DNA of 64,000 bases from Drosophila pseudoobscura (lineage: Eukaryota; Arthropoda; Insecta; Diptera; Drosophilidae), in the NCBI RefSeq assembly GCF_009870125.1, contig NC_046679.1:23808001-23872000 (forward strand). Reading direction: 5' to 3'. The position numbers were made by a program, and so were the translations under genes. Every line of letters starts with the position of its first letter. The first letter of the stretch is position 1. Below, one piece after another: positions 33,501 to 43,624 of this stretch. The notes beneath the pieces are model-generated. The model did not search any database. It was given only the letters and a program-made list of their open reading frames with translations, and was not told the origin of the DNA.

Positions 33501-36496
33501 TGGACTGGGGGGGACTTGGGGGACTCCACCCCTTCTCGTGGTTTGGCTGTGGATTTTTGGGTTGCACGTTTTTGTTGTAGCGGAAAAATTGTTACTTTGA
33601 ACATGAAAAATATCTTGTTTAGATATTATTTTAGAGATAGACAACAAGTAGACTTAATTATCATTTTTTTGCGAATATATAAATACATTAGCTAGGGTTT
33701 CGCCGGTGGCTTATTGAGGGCGGCTGTGGCTGCCTCATTTTGGCCAACTTTCGCCAATGGGAAAAGTAAAAAAAAGCCAAAAGAAACGAAACGAAACGAA
33801 CCGAACCGCGTACCACAATCATTTCCCAGCAAATCTATGCGCATCTCTATGCAAATGTGTGTTGTATCCGAACCGAATTAAGAATAGCCAGAGAATACTT
33901 AGGACGATCCCGAGCTGAGCCGAGCCGAGTCGCGTTGAGGCTATGGCCAAACATATTTTCCATGTCGATGCCATCGATTGCGTTATGCAAAATATATGCA
34001 AATGCCATAAATACGAGAGAGTCGAGAGTGGCAGTCTCCTTCTCCTTCTGCTTCCATCCTTCCGTGCCCCATCTGCCGGCCTTTTCTATGCCACTGCCAC
34101 TCTATGCGAGCTTTTCCAGGGAAAACTTGTGGCGCGGCTTTGAAGAGTCGCGACTTTCCGACTCTTACGACTTGCGACTCTGGCGATTTGAGAGATTTGT
34201 GAAATTTATCGGGCCAGTTGAGAGTGGGTAAGTGGGTGGATGGATGGCTGCTCGGATGCTCGGATGGTTGCTTTTGTCTGGCTGGAAAGGTGTCGAGAGG
34301 TGGCTTAGGTGGTGGGTGTTTGTATCTTTTTGTGGTGCTTATGCTGCTGCTTCTGCTGATGTTGCATTCTCGGAACGGTAGTTAGGCCGCTGACTGGAAT
34401 AATCGACAACTTTGACAACGATTTGAATATCGTTTTGTTGCCTAAATTGAGAGTTTGGTCGAGTGAGAGAGAGAGAGAGGGGGGGATCGAAGGATGGGTA
34501 GAAATCTGCAATATCACGACGTTGAACCCATCTGTCAGGGAGTTTGTAATTGAGCCCAAGGAATACCAAATCCAAACCGGTGAACATTTTTTTGAGCATA
34601 ATGAGGTGTTTGTATAGTGAGGTGCATCCAGGGGTCATGAGTGGCACGCGGAAAACTCGATGTGTACCTTTAAAAAAGAGAATTTCATTAGAAAACTAAA
34701 CAAGATATGTATTATTACCAAAAGTCTTTCAGTTCTACTTAAGAATTAGGCTGGAATTGTGTCACAATAAGAAGGGAAATTTTACTTAATTTACTACACT
34801 TTTCCATATATGTAGATATTTTTAAGATTCTTTCTCAGGTAAGACTCTTTTAAAACTTCGAAATCATATTACTTTTAAGAACCCACTATTCTCCCTATGC
34901 AAAATGTATATTTTTCTTTACTTTTTTATCCCCAAAATGACCAAAAGTTATGAGAGTTTGATGGTAAAATATTTCGCAGCAAAATCAAAACCATAAATCT
35001 TACACAAATAGCACTCAAAAAGCAATAAGACTATTTCAACGCCATTGTGTGCTAAGTAGATTTCAAAAAGGCGATACAAATTCCAGACTCCTGTCGAGAC
35101 AATGGACAGGGAGGGAGCAGGAGGCATGCGTTGCACCAACAGCAGCAGCAGCAGCTACTGAGGCAGTTGCAAATGGGCTTCTGCTGCTGCTACGCAATTT
35201 CCATGACAATACCACGAGGGCCTGGACCAGGGCTAATCTATGAGGCAAGATCACAGGCAAAAGATGTTGCAAGATGTTCCGTTTTGACCAGGTTTTTGCT
35301 GAATCAATTTGTTAGAGAAACAATGACCCAAAGGCCGGACAAAGGCCCAAAGGACTGGACAGGGGCCCTCTGGAGAGGCGTGTGACATTAGCAGACAGTT
35401 TTGCGGGCACCACCGTTATGAGGGTGGATTCTCCTCTCCCCTTCCCCTTCCTCTTCACCATTCTCTTAAACGCACAGCCAGAGATAATCGGATTGTTCAG
35501 GCCCAAAAGGTAATTTGTGGGTTTTTAAGGCCAACATACAGCTGTAAGGCCGAACAGAGCAACAGAAAGTTACGAGTGTATGCAAAAAATATTCGAAGAG
35601 ACAACTTCTTCAACATTTTCGAGTGCCAGCGGGTGGCTTATCGCATAACGCTTATCGTTTATCGCGATAATTCCCCCAACACTCAACAGTCAACACTCTC
35701 GAAAGTTCAAGGAATTCCAAAGATGAGGAAGCACTTCTTCTTTTTTTTCTGCTTTGGGTAAAAGTGTCACACATGCAAACGACGTCATCGTTGTCGCGAG
35801 CCATTCAAGATCTGCATCGCATCGCAGCAGAGGTTGCAGCTGACCCAACATGCAAAAGAAGCAGCAGATAATCATGTCTTGCCACAGCAGCCGGCAGCCG
35901 GCAACCGGCAACCGGCAACTGTGCCACACACTCCTATCTGGTCTTTAGCATCAATAAGTCGTACTACCTATAGATGACCAATATGCAGAGGTATGGACGG
36001 AGAGGCAGCGAAGAATGTTGTCAAGACATGAAAGATCTTTGCCTCCTCCTACGTGTGTCTTCCCTCTCCCTCTCTCTCTCCCTCTGATTCGTTCTCCAAG
36101 TAGTGTAAGTATCTTTCCACATATCTACGTATCCCACAGCAATTCAACTTTGTACATTTGCAAGTGCCAGCATCAATTAAAACTAATAGAACAATTAATG
36201 AAACACAAACCGCAAAATGCAACCACAAAAGCGAGAACTTAGAAGGAGACAAGATATATAAAACACAAAAGGGAAGGCAAAGGCGCCCATTCAGGGAGTG
36301 ATCGAAGTGGGAATGCTCTGAAAACTACAGCAAAGGCACCAATAATATTGTAGAGCTAAAAGTTTAGATTTCATGGAAAAAGAAAGAAAGAAAGTAGTAA
36401 AATTTAGATAAATGGGATCCAGTTCCTTTCCAAAGATGCAAAATTGATGAATTGATTGAACCATAACCATTTCTTAGCAAAAGATATACAATCATA

Positions 36497-36568
36497 TGCC
36501 TCTTGTGAGAATTGAACTCACGGCCCCTGGTTTACAAGACCAGTGCTCTGCCACTGAGCTAAAGAGGC
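36497..36568 (-). tRNA. tRNA-Thr (anticodon TGT), copy 1
   Basis: A 72-nt tRNA read on the - strand. The acceptor stem GCCTCTT pairs with AAGAGGC and the discriminator base is A. The A box is TAGCTCAGTGGC, the anticodon stem CTGGT/ACCAG holds loop CTTGTAA with anticodon TGT, and the B box is GTTCAATTC in the T arm. There is no intron and CCA is not encoded. A TTTT tract for RNA polymerase III termination lies about 15 nt past the 3' end. It differs from copy 2 (39558-39629) by two substitutions in the acceptor stem, which are compensatory and preserve pairing. Confidence 0.97.
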
Positions 36569-39557
36569 TTGGTTGAAAGGAACGAACCATCAAGCCATAA
36601 AAAAGGTAGCACCAGTGGCAGTAGCATCTATCGAAAGATACATCTTCCATAACTTATCTTGTGGTAGTACGAGTCTGTATCTTTCCATTTTCAATTCATT
36701 GATACCTTATCACGAGAAACATGTGTCCAAATTCTGAACATACCACAACAAAACATTGGTTTTCATTGCATTAAAATAATTAATCTGATTCCTAAACTTA
36801 ATTTTAAAGGAAATCTATAAAATATTCGAGAACGATCCGAAAAGATCCATTATATTTAAAGTCACAAATGTAACAAATGTTATCGTTACTCTTCTTCCCT
36901 TTGGGTCTGCCAAACCTCTCATTAAATCAAAAATACCCTTTAGAGAAGTGCAATCCCGGGGCATATGCGGAACTGTCTTTCAAAAGCAAAGAAAGAGTTT
37001 TGCTCTGCCGTATTCATGATGATCCCCACATAATCATCATTGTCTTTGGCAATTAAGCGAAATGAATAAGTAAATGAATGAATGAGTGAGTGACTGAATG
37101 GATGAGTGAGTAAGTGTATGCATGTCTTAATAATTTCTCAACTCTAATTCAGAAGAAATTAGAAATGGGTGCGGGTGCGGCAACGCTGGTCCCCTCTCTA
37201 GATCTTTGCGGCAAGATTGAACTGTAGGGCGTGGCAGTGGTGTGGTGTGGCGCTGCACCATCAGTATGTGTGTGGCAGGCAAAGTGCACAAACAGTTAAA
37301 TGCTAGATTGCAGTCACAGAAACATGCAATTGCAGGCCCTGGCACTGCCACTGGCACTGGCTCTGGCACTGGAAAAACAATTGAATCTATGAATTATGAA
37401 ATATTTTAACTCTAGCAAAATGCTATTCCCCCCTTCAGTGGCTCTGTGTAGCTCCCTAATTAACTAAGTGCCACGCACCTTGGGAGTCAGAGTCGCAGCT
37501 GGGGAGAAAACTAAGAGGAAAACACGCCCATTTTATTTTCCCATTTCCAGCTTCATGCATTTTTAATTCCCTTAATAGCTTTTGTCGCTCTAGCTCTAGA
37601 GCCAGGACCCGGAGCCAGACATTGATGGACCAGCAGAAGCCACAAGCAACAAAAATTAAAACACCAAAAATTCTGTGTACTCTACCGCAGGCCGCAGGTG
37701 TCCCGGCGGCCACAGGATGCAGATTAATTCCACCGGAGCAGGACGCAGAAACAGGGGCAAGACCAGGGCCAGGGGCAGCTTCATGGATGGCCTGTAAAAA
37801 ACTCACCCAAAAAAGTTTTCCCACCTGGGTCGCATCTGCTGGCTAAAACTAAGCGCAATGTGTCCTCCATCAAAATTAATTACCAAAAGGAGCAAAGCAG
37901 CGACCACCATGGTGCAAGGCCAATTGTCAGTTGCGGTTGCCGGGGCGCAAAAGTTAAAAGGGGGCGACTCTGCCACCCATAACCCATCGCCATACAGACC
38001 TCCCGCCAGCGCTCATCAGTCAACACTTGCCTAACAGTCTCCAAAATGATAAATTGCCACCCCCCTCGGAGGACCGAAGGACGATGCCACTCGACGCGCA
38101 TTTTGCGGCAGTCCGCGGGGAAGGCTATAGATAATTTGTTGTATACTTTGGGGCGCTGGCTCGAAAAAACAAAAATTAGATTGAAACATCAGATACTTCG
38201 AACAGAGAACCAATAATTAAAAGCTATGATAAAGCTGGCAGTAAATAAAACACAGCTATAGAGTCCGGCACTAATTGACTGGATTCCAGAGCAAACCACG
38301 GAGAATTGAATTTTGTCATCTGGCCATAACAAAGTGCATCTTGTTAAAATTGGTTCAAATTTTAATTGAAATAAGATTATTCAATAAAACGTATCCGTGG
38401 CTTTAACTCCGTGGCTTTAACAGCCTTAGAGTCATCCTCTACGTTACCTCAAAGTGAAGAATTTCGTTTAATTCATACATCTATATAACTATATCCTGAT
38501 TTCTTAAATTTTGTAATTCCACAAAAAATGTTAATGCTGTAAATTCCTGCATTCATTGTCGCATCATTCAATCTGCAAACCAGCGACGGCGCAATCTCTC
38601 TCCTAGACTTTTGGAATGCGAATTTCTCATCGCATAAATCCTCCGCAGCACGAACAATGCAGCTGAAAGGATAATGCCAATGCAACTGAATGCAAGGGAA
38701 GCCAATGAAAGGATATTGGGATGGGGTGTCGTGTGGGAGTGTCGTCTGATTTATTGGCTAATGCGCATTTCATGCCCTCGGTGCCCTCTCGGCGGCGACA
38801 CCAGAAGTTGAGGCCAAATTAATTAACAACAAGGCGAACGCATTGCATTGTCTGTTGACGCTGACGTTTCGCGTTGTTGGTTTTTAATTAAGGAGATGAA
38901 TGCAAAACAAAATCAAAATTAAAGTGATTTACGCCACAGATAAAAAACACACCACGAAAAAAACGAAAGCGAAAGCCTGCTTTAATTATAAACAAATACG
39001 AGAACGATGTAAAGCCAATGATAGAATAAACAAATAATTAAGAGGCGGCAAAGTTTGGAAGTCGCTTGGGGGTCGATTTGTTGTATACTCGTACAAAACA
39101 TTTTCCTGTCAATATTTGCCCTCCAGACAGGGGATGTCAACTGAAAGTAGAACTTTCATGGAGGTGGAGCAGTGTCTGACAGTGTCCTGTTCGAGATAAT
39201 GTCACACATGACTGCTTCTGGGTGGGTTTTCGATATCCCCTCTTTAAATCTTCTGTCTGAGTTTCTAATTAAAAATGTAAAACATGCAACATATAAATAG
39301 AATACACATTCGTGGGTGACAACATTTCATGTTGGCTTTTGCACTCTGACCATGGGGGTTAATAAATGAATGGCATAACTGCCAATCGTCAGAGCTCCTT
39401 TTTAGTGGGTATACAAGGATCAGCTTTGGCAATCGTTCTCGAAATAAATTTTAGAGTTTTATCATGGCTCTAATTATTGATTTGCCACCTCCTATGGTGC
39501 TGCTGCACAGCAAACGGAACCTATTATATTTCTGCACAAAAATATATGAAACTTCTA
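36569..39557. other. spacer between two tRNA-Thr genes
   Basis: The first about 200 bp (5' flank of copy 1 on the - strand) resemble the sequence next to copy 2. The rest shows only imperfect tetranucleotide repeats of the GAAT/GAGT type near 37062-37118. No protein gene is supported. Confidence 0.7.
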
Positions 39558-39629
39558 TGCCTCCTGTGAGAATTGAACTCACGGCCCCTGGTTTACAAGA
39601 CCAGTGCTCTGCCACTGAGCTAAGGAGGC
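39558..39629 (-). tRNA. tRNA-Thr (anticodon TGT), copy 2
   Basis: A 72-nt tRNA on the - strand with acceptor stem GCCTCCT/AGGAGGC, A discriminator, A box TAGCTCAGTGGC, anticodon loop CTTGTAA (TGT) and T arm with GTTCAATTC. The anticodon arm, D arm and T arm are identical to copy 1. A TTTTT terminator lies about 16 nt past its 3' end (AAAAA at 39537-39541 on +). Shared upstream flank shows it arose with copy 1 by segmental duplication. Confidence 0.97.
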
Positions 39630-40525
39630 TTGCTTGAAAAGAACGCACCATCAAGCAATATAAAAGTTAGCTTCAGAGGCAGTAGCATCTATTGATTTTA
39701 GATAAAGTGGCAGTAGCTCCTACCAAACAAAAAACGTCTTCCAAACCTTATCTTGACCGTGTACAAGTATGTATCTTTCCGAATAACAGAGACAACAGCA
39801 GACTATTATCACTCCATTGATAACCTTTCAAGTCAAACATCTGTCTAAACACTGACCAAATCGTCTGCGCAATGCTTTTCAGATTAAATTCATTAACGAA
39901 ATGTATCCCCTCTGTAACATATAGCTTCTAAAAAGTATAGTATATATACATAGTATCAGTCCTATCAATTTTAAGTACGAATCTCGTTTCTTTGACGACT
40001 TTTGCCCAATTTCACAATTCTTACCTTAATTCCCCTTAAATTTAAGACCCCAGAACTCCAGCAAAAGTCCAAAACAAAAAACAGGAAAAAAAACTTGGTT
40101 TAGTTAAACCCCCAAGCAAATTTTTGGACCGCTTAATCCTTCCAGACGAATGCGCTGAAATTATTTATTATGACGCAAAACTTTTTTTCCGATGTCGCAG
40201 TGCAACGCGTACCGTGCCGCGTTATCTCCTGGCCAAAAGAGCAAAGGGTCTCGCACTGGCATCCGCTGAACACAAACACTGTGTCCACCACCCAATGCCA
40301 CCACCGACTTTTCCAGAAAAATCAGAAAACAAAATATGAAAGTTGCTTCGGAAAAAATCCCCACCACAAACAGAGCTTTAAAAGGTGTGTACCCAAATAA
40401 AATCGCTCGTAACTGGATTTTTCGGCTGCAGCCACTTCAAAAGAAACAAATCTGTTCATTTGGAAGAATCGAATAAAATGGGATAATGTTCCCAAAACGA
40501 ATGAGCTTTGCAAAACGATTAACTC
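39630..40525. other. intergenic, tRNA flank then unassigned
   Basis: About 39630-39860 is homologous to the flank of tRNA copy 1. Beyond that I see no gene. Confidence 0.65.
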
Positions 40526-40771
40526 TTAATAGAAAAAACGGCCTCGCATTAAATGGGTCCATATTAACTCTAAATCGAAAAAGGCAATTTTCAATCATTC
40601 CAGCTTAAAATTATTTGAATTCTAGCTTCGACTCGCCGTTTAAAACACTTCTCCGAAGCGTCATGTCTAGCAGAGCTTTACACTTCTTAATGGAAAAAAA
40701 CCTGATCGCATATTAACCCTTAATGGAAAAACGTACTTTGCAGTCAGTCGCTTTAAATAATTTGAATTTGC
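40526..40771. repeat. degenerate tandem repeat of about 150 bp
   Basis: Two diverged units each contain, on the + strand, CTTAATRGAAAAAA then ATTAACYCTWAATSGAAAAA and an AATTATTTGAATT-like end (near 40526-40622 and 40686-40771). The second unit overlaps the predicted 3' end of the small - strand gene. Confidence 0.6.
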
Positions 40772-41037
40772 AGAAGATTTTGTTGCTCCTCCTGTTTGCA
40801 CTGCTGCGAGTCCTTGCCCGGGGTCTGGGGGATACCAAACGGTACGACGTTGGGCGTGGAATTTCTTTAGTGTGCAAAGAGAGTGATTGAGTGAGAAAAG
40901 GCTTAGAAAAGATGGAGTACCCACCTGTCCTGCGAAGTAAGCCTCTGGGGCCGGTCCGAAATGGCCGCATCATCCGCGCTGGTCAAGTCCTCTGCTGCTT
41001 GCCCATAAGTTGCCCATAAAATGTACAAGCTTCCATT
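40753..41037 (-). pseudogene. small two-exon - strand gene with no usable start; unknown product
   Basis: Read on the - strand, an open frame from 41037 runs to 40925 and encodes AEDLTSADDAAISDRPQRL followed by TSQD. It meets donor GTGGGT at 40924. A 60-bp intron (40865-40924) ends in CACTAAAG. Exon 2 starts at 40864 and continues in frame with NSTPNVVPFGIPQTPGKDSQ, ending LQIQII and TAA at 40753-40755. High G/C in third positions and correct phase (2 then 1) argue that this is a real coding pair. No in-frame ATG exists: two ATGs just upstream (41017 and 41006) are in other frames and run into stops. Either a one-base indel has broken it, the assembly has an error, or a further 5' exon exists. 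I do not recognise the family. Confidence 0.4.
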
Positions 41038-41078
41038 TTAATAAAAATTCTGAAAAATTGAACGCTGGAAAGAAAATG

Positions 41079-41142
41079 TATCGATACGGTAAACGAGCAC
41101 TGTGAGATAGATATCGTGTAATCTAAACAACCAGTGTGACCG
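41079..41142. promoter_or_regulatory. bidirectional housekeeping-type promoter (DRE + Motif 1)
   Basis: A perfect DRE, TATCGATA, at 41079-41086 is followed by CAGTGTGACCG at 41132-41142, an exact reverse-strand match to the fly Motif 1 (M1BP) consensus. They sit between the small - strand gene (ending upstream at about 41037) and the + strand gene starting at 41257. This combination is typical of constitutive fly promoters. Confidence 0.7.
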
Positions 41143-41256
41143 TTTACGGTATCTTAATCAAATTCAAATAAATGTTAATTAATTTGAAACTCTTAATTGC
41201 AGAAAATGTTTAATAAATCCGATAATTATAGAAACTGACGAGGCCAGAGCTGGGAA

Positions 41257-41584
41257 ATGGCTAATTTACCTTTGGGCAGCACTTTGCGCGGAATGAAAAT
41301 GTCAAGTTTATTTCCAGTATTCAGTGTTGGACGCGTATGCACATATACGCTTCCAAAAGAAGAAAAGGAGGAAATTCTCTTTAATTACGTACATCCTGAC
41401 AGCCATCCTTCTGATTATATCGGCGGTTTAATGGTATTTGATGCATTGTAAGTATGTCAGGTCCTTGGCGAATTCTTTTACTAGCTTACTACCTAGCTTT
41501 CTTTCAGGGACAAAGCAAACGAATTCTCCACTAAACAATATTGGGTGGGCGCATATTTTTCGTAGCCGGATTAGGACTGTTCGC
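41257..41584 (+). pseudogene. small two-exon gene, possibly COX7A-like, frame interrupted near its end
   Basis: Exon 1 (41257-41447) encodes 63 codons from ATG, including LPKEEKEEILFNYVHPDSHP and YIGGLMVFDA. Donor GTAAGT is at 41448 and acceptor TTTCAG ends at 41507. Exon 2 continues in frame with LDKANEFSTKQYWVGAYFS and then TAG at 41564-41566. One base out of frame the same exon reads IFFVAGLGLFAYQLHI, a transmembrane-like helix followed by TGA at 41600-41602, so a single lost base (perhaps in GGGTGGGC) would explain the truncation. The layout, a GG motif then a helix ending YQL, recalls cytochrome c oxidase subunit 7A, an inner-membrane protein. That resemblance is weak. Confidence 0.4.
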
Positions 41585-41633
41585 CTATCAATTGCATATT
41601 TGACATCGTTATGGTAAGAAGATCTAGCCCTAT

Positions 41634-41696
41634 GTATATATTTATATATATATTATATTATATATATATTATTATATATATATTATTATATTATAT
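41634..41696. repeat. AT microsatellite
   Basis: TA/TTA-rich array directly left of the MITE-like element. Confidence 0.9.
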
Positions 41697-42001
41697 TAGT
41701 GTTGGGTAAAAATTGCTCATTTTGGGGAACATGTTCACTTGTTCTTGTAAGTGAGTCAACTCACTTATATTGCTCACTTGTTCACCTAGATTGCTCAGTT
41801 GCTCATTGCTCACTTAGATTTCTCAGTTTTCACTATTTATATTGCGCAAAAAGTGAGTAGAGAGCAAGTGACCAACAAAGAACAAATGAGTAAAAAAGAA
41901 CAAGTGAACAAAAAAGAACAGCTTGGAAGGAACATGTTCAGTTGCTCACTTAAGAGAACAACTCTTTTTTTTTTTACTCACTCATGAGCATTACAACACT
42001 A
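41697..42001. mobile_element. MITE-like element, possibly hAT-derived
   Basis: A 305-bp non-coding segment begins TAGTGTTGGG and ends CAACACTA, so the outer 8 bp are perfect inverted repeats. The match continues imperfectly inward (AATTGCTCAT against ATGAGCATT). The interior is a patchwork of TGCTCACTT, GTTCACTTG and complementary GAACAAGTGA units, so much of the element could fold on itself. TAGTGTTGG-type ends are common in hAT elements. Flanks are AT-repeat, so an 8-bp target duplication cannot be judged. Confidence 0.6.
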
Positions 42002-42019
42002 ATATATATATGAAAGAAC

Positions 42020-42027
42020 TATCGATA
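42020..42027 (+). promoter_or_regulatory. DRE in promoter of the UBE3D-like gene
   Basis: TATCGATA, 92 bp upstream of the ATG at 42119, in a TATA-poor context apart from neighbouring AT repeat. Confidence 0.5.
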
Positions 42028-42118
42028 TATATAGCAACGATATACCAACGCGGCTTCCAACACAGGCTGCATTTTTCTTTGCACATGAAAATAGAAAGTT
42101 TAATCAAATTTTGTGACA

Positions 42119-43624
42119 ATGCCGCTGGATCAGGTAATATCAGAGCTTGTGCGCAGCAATTGCCTCAGTGTGGTGTTGGTGAAATCATTGGACTTGTTCA
42201 AGCCGGGCACAATCACCAGCGACAAGGAGAATGAGGAGGTCATCAAAAATATTGATATTAGTCCCAGTTCAATATTCTGGATCGAGAAAAACACCCAGCA
42301 CCGCATCCTAGTGGGAGAATACTTCGATTTTGAGAATGTTCATGAGGCCAGAGGACTCATAGACTGCATTTTTCTAAACCTGAAGCTGTGCGAAACAAAT
42401 TTTGAGTGTCTGATGAGCCGAACGGTAAGGGTGGAGATCAAGGGTTTGCGCATTAACCTGGTCGCCAACAAGCCCTTTTCGCTGCACTGCAGCAACTGTG
42501 CCAAAGAACTGAGTCAGATGCGAGCATACCGTCTCGTTGCTCCGCTGCCCGGAATCGCCATGAGAGTGCCACGCGACTTCTGGGATAACTTTGAGATGAC
42601 GAAAATTGCACACTTCGACCAGATTTACTACGGCCTCAATCAGATTGTGATGTCTGCCAATCACATAAAATTCGACACTGAAATGATCTACTGCCCTAGT
42701 CGTCGTCGGGTATTGTGCCCCGGTTGCTCCAGGGTGTTGGGCACTTTCCTATCGAATGCCGTGTGCCTCCATGCGGATGCCCTGCGCATGGGTACTCGTG
42801 TGTCCCCTGCAGCTCCACTGGATTTCAACGAGCTTCTTGGCCACATCACGCCCACACAGCTGATGTTGCGACTGTTGAAAAATGTCGACAAATCACGCCT
42901 GTTTCTGAAGACTGTGCGCCCCGATGGCCAGATTCATTACCTTCTTATGATGACGGAATCGAAGAAATTAACGTTTCTGCGCTCGAAACTATCGCTTTCT
43001 AGTAAGCTCGATCCGAAACCAGTCAATTTCCCGGATGCGGACACCAGTAGCGAGTGGGAAAACAGTATGGAGAGCAGCAGCGACGGCATAGAGAACGATG
43101 ATAGTATGAACAGCAGCAGCTCTATCTCCATTGATAAAGATTCACCGAATACCGTGGATCTCTCCAGCTTCACGCCCCGACCACCACGGAAGATGTTTGG
43201 GAAACACGATGGTCGCGAAACTGAACGCACCGCCTCCACACCGAATAAGCCCATTAACTATGTGTATCTGACTCCCTATAATGGCTGCCGTGTTCAATAT
43301 ATCTTCGCCAGCAATGATTCAGAGCTACGCGATATTCAAAATACCGTCGACAACTGGCGCGACAATAATATGCGCTCCCTGCGTATCTCTTACTCGATGA
43401 TGATCGACCTGGTCAGCGAACTGAATGCCAACGAACACATTGAGGCCGCACTGCAGAATTCGAAGCCGCCCTTCCGCTCCCAACCGCACCGCTGCAGTCA
43501 CATAATATTCGAGACCGACGAGGAGTTCTATGCCACACAGCAGCAACTGGATGAGGTCCGAGTCCAACCCACTCCGGATGAGAATTCTGAAATCAATGAA
43601 ATAATAGATTCTGATTCTAAGTAA
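42119..43624 (+). CDS. UBE3D-like (HECT-like E2-binding) protein
   Basis: An intact single-exon gene of 501 codons; ATG 42119 is the first in-frame ATG and follows GTGACA. The order of motifs resembles human UBE3D, an E2-binding E3 ubiquitin ligase family: an N-terminal beta-rich region, C124-x2-C127 (CSNCAKEL), then RLVAPLPGIAMRVPRDFW, then C200-x2-C203 followed by LG (CPGCSRVLG), and a C-terminal region with LLMMTESKKLTF and YSMMIDLVSEL. Residues about 310-355 are a Ser/Glu/Asp-rich linker probably specific to flies. In family members the paired cysteines are thought to bind zinc or hold the fold. The protein would act in the cytosol or nucleus in ubiquitin transfer. Family assignment rests on motif layout only, so it is moderate; that the gene is real is near certain. 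Confidence 0.8.
   Translation: MPLDQVISELVRSNCLSVVLVKSLDLFKPGTITSDKENEEVIKNIDISPSSIFWIEKNTQHRILVGEYFDFENVHEARGLIDCIFLNLKLCETNFECLMSRTVRVEIKGLRINLVANKPFSLHCSNCAKELSQMRAYRLVAPLPGIAMRVPRDFWDNFEMTKIAHFDQIYYGLNQIVMSANHIKFDTEMIYCPSRRRVLCPGCSRVLGTFLSNAVCLHADALRMGTRVSPAAPLDFNELLGHITPTQLMLRLLKNVDKSRLFLKTVRPDGQIHYLLMMTESKKLTFLRSKLSLSSKLDPKPVNFPDADTSSEWENSMESSSDGIENDDSMNSSSSISIDKDSPNTVDLSSFTPRPPRKMFGKHDGRETERTASTPNKPINYVYLTPYNGCRVQYIFASNDSELRDIQNTVDNWRDNNMRSLRISYSMMIDLVSELNANEHIEAALQNSKPPFRSQPHRCSHIIFETDEEFYATQQQLDEVRVQPTPDENSEINEIIDSDSK

Larger units (their letters stand above)
28206..36470. other. intergenic desert
   Basis: No gene is supported in 8.3 kb. Landmarks: a 33/34-bp tandem duplication at 29487-29553, (GGGAT)n at 30529-30564, a GAT-rich stretch near 32370-32400 that gives an acidic open frame without a gene-like start, a dispersed-repeat-like segment at about 32955-33340 and a GA tract near 34464-34482. 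Open frames on both strands of 29.1-29.7 kb look like chance from low-complexity sequence. Confidence 0.7.
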
